A stretch of DNA of 38,379 nucleotides, from assembly GCA_025765615.1 (NCBI GenBank), contig JAIVFJ010000458.1:1-38379 (forward strand), written 5' to 3'. The notes under the pieces are model-generated. The model made no database searches. It was given only the letters and a program-made list of their open reading frames with translations, and had not been told where the DNA came from. This stretch comes from Zopfochytrium polystomum (taxonomy: Eukaryota; Chytridiomycota; Chytridiomycetes; Chytridiales; Chytridiaceae). Made by a program: the position numbers and the translations under genes. Shown here piece after piece: positions 35,167 through 38,379 of the stretch; positions within the stretch are counted from its first letter, which is position 1; the number at the start of each line of letters is the position of its first letter.

Positions 35167-37934
35167 ATGACGTTGCAGGAAATGGTCCAGAAAACGGACG
35201 GTGAGTATTTCCACCTCAGCCCACTGACGGCCGTCATGGACTAACTAACTCTGCTCACTGTTCCGCCTAACGTCCATATCACCAGGCCTCGACCAGACGG
35301 TCGTGTCGGAAGCGGAACTGGAGCTTACCATCGAGCGAAAGCTGGAACACGAGAAGGCTGGAGAAGCCGACCCCGAAAGGTGAAGACTAGTATTCGTCCA
35401 CAACCTTAGCTGACCCACACGCTTGCAAAAACAGCGGAGAGTACTTGGACGAGATCTACGACATTGTCGATGCAGTCGTTCCTCGCACCGATGACCCCCC
35501 TTCCCGTTGACCTTCCGCGTAATTGTACTTGGCCTAATTTTCAACGTGTTGTTGGCCGGCGTGAACACCCTCTTCATGTTCAGGACAAACACCTTCGTAA
35601 GTCTTCTCATCTGTTCCTGTGCTCTTCAGTAGTTCTTCTGCCTTACACGCATGTCGCGCCTCAGAGTTTGAACCCTTTCGTCGGGGTGCTGCTCGCGTAC
35701 CCTATGGGCATCTTCATGGCCAAAGTCTTGCCCACCGCCAAGTTCGCAGGCGGGTTGACGCTCAACCCTGGCAAGTTCAACTTCAAGGAGCACGCTCTCA
35801 TCTACGTTGCCGCGTCCTGCGGCGGGAACACTGCGTACGCACTCTACAACATCGTCGGCCAAAAGTATCAGCTCTACCAGGACGGACTCTCGACCGTGGC
35901 CTGCGTCTTCTTCGCCATCGTCACCCAGTGCTTTGGCTACGGTCTGGCCGGCCTTTGCCGCCGCTACCCTCGTTCGCCCCCGCTGCCATGCTCTGGCCCG
36001 GCAACCTCTCCACCATCGCACTCCTCAACTCGCTCCACGAACAAAACCAGACCTCCACCGACGGCAAGCTCAAGCTTTCGCGGTTTGCATTCTTTTGGAT
36101 TGCCGCTGGCATCATCTTCGTGTACGAGTGGTTCCCGCTCATCATCATGCCCGTCCTGCCCGCCGTCGCGATTCTCTGCCTACGTCGCCCCAAAGCTCTC
36201 CAACAACTCGGCAGAGCCCTCTTCCTACACCGCAAAGGTTATGCGTGGTCTCGGGTCCCCCGCCAGCGGCCTCGGCCTCCTGTCATTCGCGTTCGACTGG
36301 TCAATCATTGGCACCCAGGCGCCCATCACCACTCCGCTCTGGGCGTTGCTTAACCAGTTCCTGGGAATGTGGTTTATGCTGTAAGTTCTGGTGATGTTTT
36401 TTTTGCTGTAGCAGTCCTCTGATAACTCTTGGTGTTACCCAGCTGGCTCGTCGTTCCGCTTGTCTGGGTCAACAACGCCTTCGGGAAGGACTTTGATATC
36501 GGCACCAACCCCTACGACGGTCCAAACGGAACCGGTAGCTTTTCTCTCGGTTTGGCCTTGAACACTGCGGGTCTCTTCGACAACAACGGAACCTACGTCG
36601 TCTCGCGCTCGCTCGTTGGACAAAACCACTCTTACTCTCAAGGAGGATTTGTACGAGTCGCTGAAACCGATGCGCATCTCCGCCTACTTTGCTGTCGAGT
36701 ACCTTGCGTCCTTCATTGTTTTCGCGTTCCGCCCTGGTCCACGTCGGTCTCTGGTACGGCGCAGACATTTGGCGCCGCTTTCGCACGGCATGCGAGACCT
36801 CGACACGACGGATGTTCACGCCAAGATGATGGACGTCTACCCTGACGTCCCGGACTTGTGGTATATTATTCTTCTCGCCATCAACCTGCTTGTCGCGATT
36901 GCCGTGTGCCAGTGGGGCGCTTCGAACCTCCCGTGGTGGGGCGTCATCCTCGGCCTGCTCCTCGCCCTCGTCTCGATCATTCCCATCGGTACCATCCAGG
37001 CCATCTCCGGCCAGCAGATTGGTCTGAACGTCATGTCTGAGTTCCTTATTGGTCTCATCCTCCCTGGCCGCATCGCCGCCGTCATGGCGTTCAAGACGCT
37101 GTCCTACATGTCCATGTACCAGGGCCTGCCTCCTCGTCTCGGACCTCAAGCTCGGCCACTACATCAAGATCCCCCCCCGCGCCATGTTCACCGTTCAGCT
37201 CGTCGGCACCATCCTCGCCTCCATCGTCAACGTGTTCGTCGCCTTTGGCATCTACGAGTCCTTTGGCCGCACCGACAAGGACAGCTACGTCGTGCCGGGC
37301 GACCCGTCCTCGGGCAAGGCGTGGAAGCTGCAAGTCGACCCCCCCAACGGCTGGTGGGCGGCCAACTTCAACGTCTTCCTCAACGCCGGCGCGATCTGGG
37401 GCGCCATCGGCCCCGCGCGGTTCTTCGGCCCAGGCTCCCCGTACGTCGCCACGCTGTGGGGCTTCCTCGTCGGCGCGGTCGCCCCCGTGATACCGTACCT
37501 CCTGCACCGGCAGTACCCGACGGCTACTGGCACCTGATCAACATCCCGATCATCGCCGTGTTCCCGGCGCAGGTCAACTCGCTGCGGTCCGACGTCATCA
37601 TGCCGCTGGTCGTCGGCGTGATCGTCAACTACTACACATCAAAAAGTACAACCACGCGTGGTGGAAAAAGTACGCGTACGTCATGTCGGCCGCGTTCGAC
37701 TCGGGAACCGCCGTCGCCATCACCGTCGTGTTCCTCATCTTCACCGTCAACGCAAACTACCAGATCGCCCTGCCGTTCAGCAAGGTGCAGTACGCGGACG
37801 TCGACGGCTGCTCGCCGGACTACTTTTTAACCTGTTACGGTAACTACTTGTACGGCAACTACTTTGGGAACACGTACGACATCACCCAGGACGAGTACTG
37901 CAGCAGCATCAACTTTGGCGGCGAGGCTGCGTAA
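35167..37934 (+). CDS. OPT-family oligopeptide transporter
   Basis: Five exons (35167-35200, 35286-35379, 35435-35596, 35665-36380, 36443-37934). OPT proteins are plasma-membrane proton symporters for small peptides or glutathione, with about 14-16 spans. The soluble N-terminus ends EYLDEIYDIVDAVVPRTDDP, then FRVIVLGLIFNVLLAGVNTL, SLNPFVGVLLAYPMG, LNPGKFNFKEHALIYVAAS, WIAAGIIFVYEWFPLIIMP, GTQAPITTPLWALLNQFLG, VSDLKLGHYIKIPPRAMF and a Tyr-rich tail (LYGNYFGNTYDITQDEYCSS). The pattern NPG.FN.KEH and the KLGHY.KIPPR motif are typical. The reading frame is broken at eight or more places (for example near 35505, 35967, 36180, 36615, 36730, 36790, 37128, 37520 and 37640), each a one- or two-base change. 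Since the conserved protein is intact between breaks, I favour sequence error over a pseudogene. Confidence 0.88.
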
Positions 37935-38379
37935 AAATTTTACAACCCAACCGTCCCCTTCTCCCCAAGTTGCGCACTTTTTTCGTGATTCGATTTCCCA
38001 CCACGCCCATCTGAACGCGTTGTCAATCCAAACTCCTCTTTTTGTCTGGGTACCAGATAGGAGGGTTTACCCCGCCCAGTCAGTCTGTTTTCGACTTTTT
38101 TGAACTTGCCCCATTTTCTGTTGTCGTTTTAGCCATTTAAGTGGATCTTTCTTTTTCCCTCAGCCTCTCAACTTCTGTTGGGCGGGTTGGTTTGCTGCGA
38201 TGTGTCGCTGGCCCATCTAAAGAGGTGAAAAAGAAGCAAAGTTGCAGAACGGCCGGGCTTTACACGGCCGCAACATTCAAAAACAGAAGGAACCTCTTGC
38301 AATTGGCATCATCTTGGTTTCATCCTCTATGAATCTAAAACAGCACGAAAAAAAAAAATGGCTCGGCAGCGATTCAGTC
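37935..38379. other. 3' region after the OPT gene, no gene seen
   Basis: T-rich sequence consistent with a 3' UTR and terminator. Short frames have no motifs. Confidence 0.6.

Overview
The window is GC-rich nuclear DNA of a fungus. The conserved genes have many short introns (about 45-200 bases) with GT...AG ends, and several carry a GACTAAC-type branch site just before the acceptor. The gene set also points to a fungus: a ChAPs exomer subunit, a GT71 Mnn1-type mannosyltransferase, an OPT-family oligopeptide transporter, and mitoferrin, CAF1 and TREX-2 genes of fungal type. I cannot name the species. Long CT, GT and AG microsatellites lie in several promoter regions.

Layout from left to right. 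At 1-5.3 kb, three minus-strand genes: a cut-off gene for a protein with an N-terminal hydrophobic segment, an F-box/ankyrin-like gene with a broken frame, and a second hydrophobic-leader protein that may be a paralogue of the first. At 6-9 kb, CAF1 (CCR4-NOT deadenylase) and mitoferrin, both minus. Mitoferrin shares a divergent promoter of under 200 bases with a plus-strand PCID2/Thp1 gene (9.1-10.9 kb). At 11.6-16.3 kb, a clean 10-exon plus-strand gene encodes a 1368-residue type II membrane protein with three GT71 domains in one chain. At 16.9-20.2 kb, a convergent exomer ChAPs gene. At 20.7-23.2 kb, a tandem duplication of an unrecognised multi-span membrane protein gene, with one copy decayed at its C-terminus. 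At 23.4 kb, a short F-box gene. At 24.0-27.9 kb, a complete proton-translocating NAD(P) transhydrogenase gene on the minus strand. At 29.6-34.0 kb, a long low-complexity stretch leads into a protein with two AhpD/carboxymuconolactone-decarboxylase-like modules. At 35.2-37.9 kb, an OPT transporter.

Functional threads: mRNA turnover and export (CAF1, PCID2), the mitochondrial inner membrane (mitoferrin, transhydrogenase), and the secretory pathway and cell surface (GT71, exomer, OPT). There is no operon-like organisation.

A strong feature of the sequence itself is uneven indel density. The genes at 6.0-16.3 kb can be spliced without a single frame error. The genes at 1-5 kb and 17-38 kb need many one-base corrections, mostly an extra base in or beside a short homopolymer. 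I read these as assembly errors rather than biology, so proteins from those parts should be treated as approximate.

The most interesting item is the triplicated GT71 protein. Only its middle domain keeps the canonical DxD and GDKE motifs; the outer two look like degenerate, non-catalytic copies fused to it.
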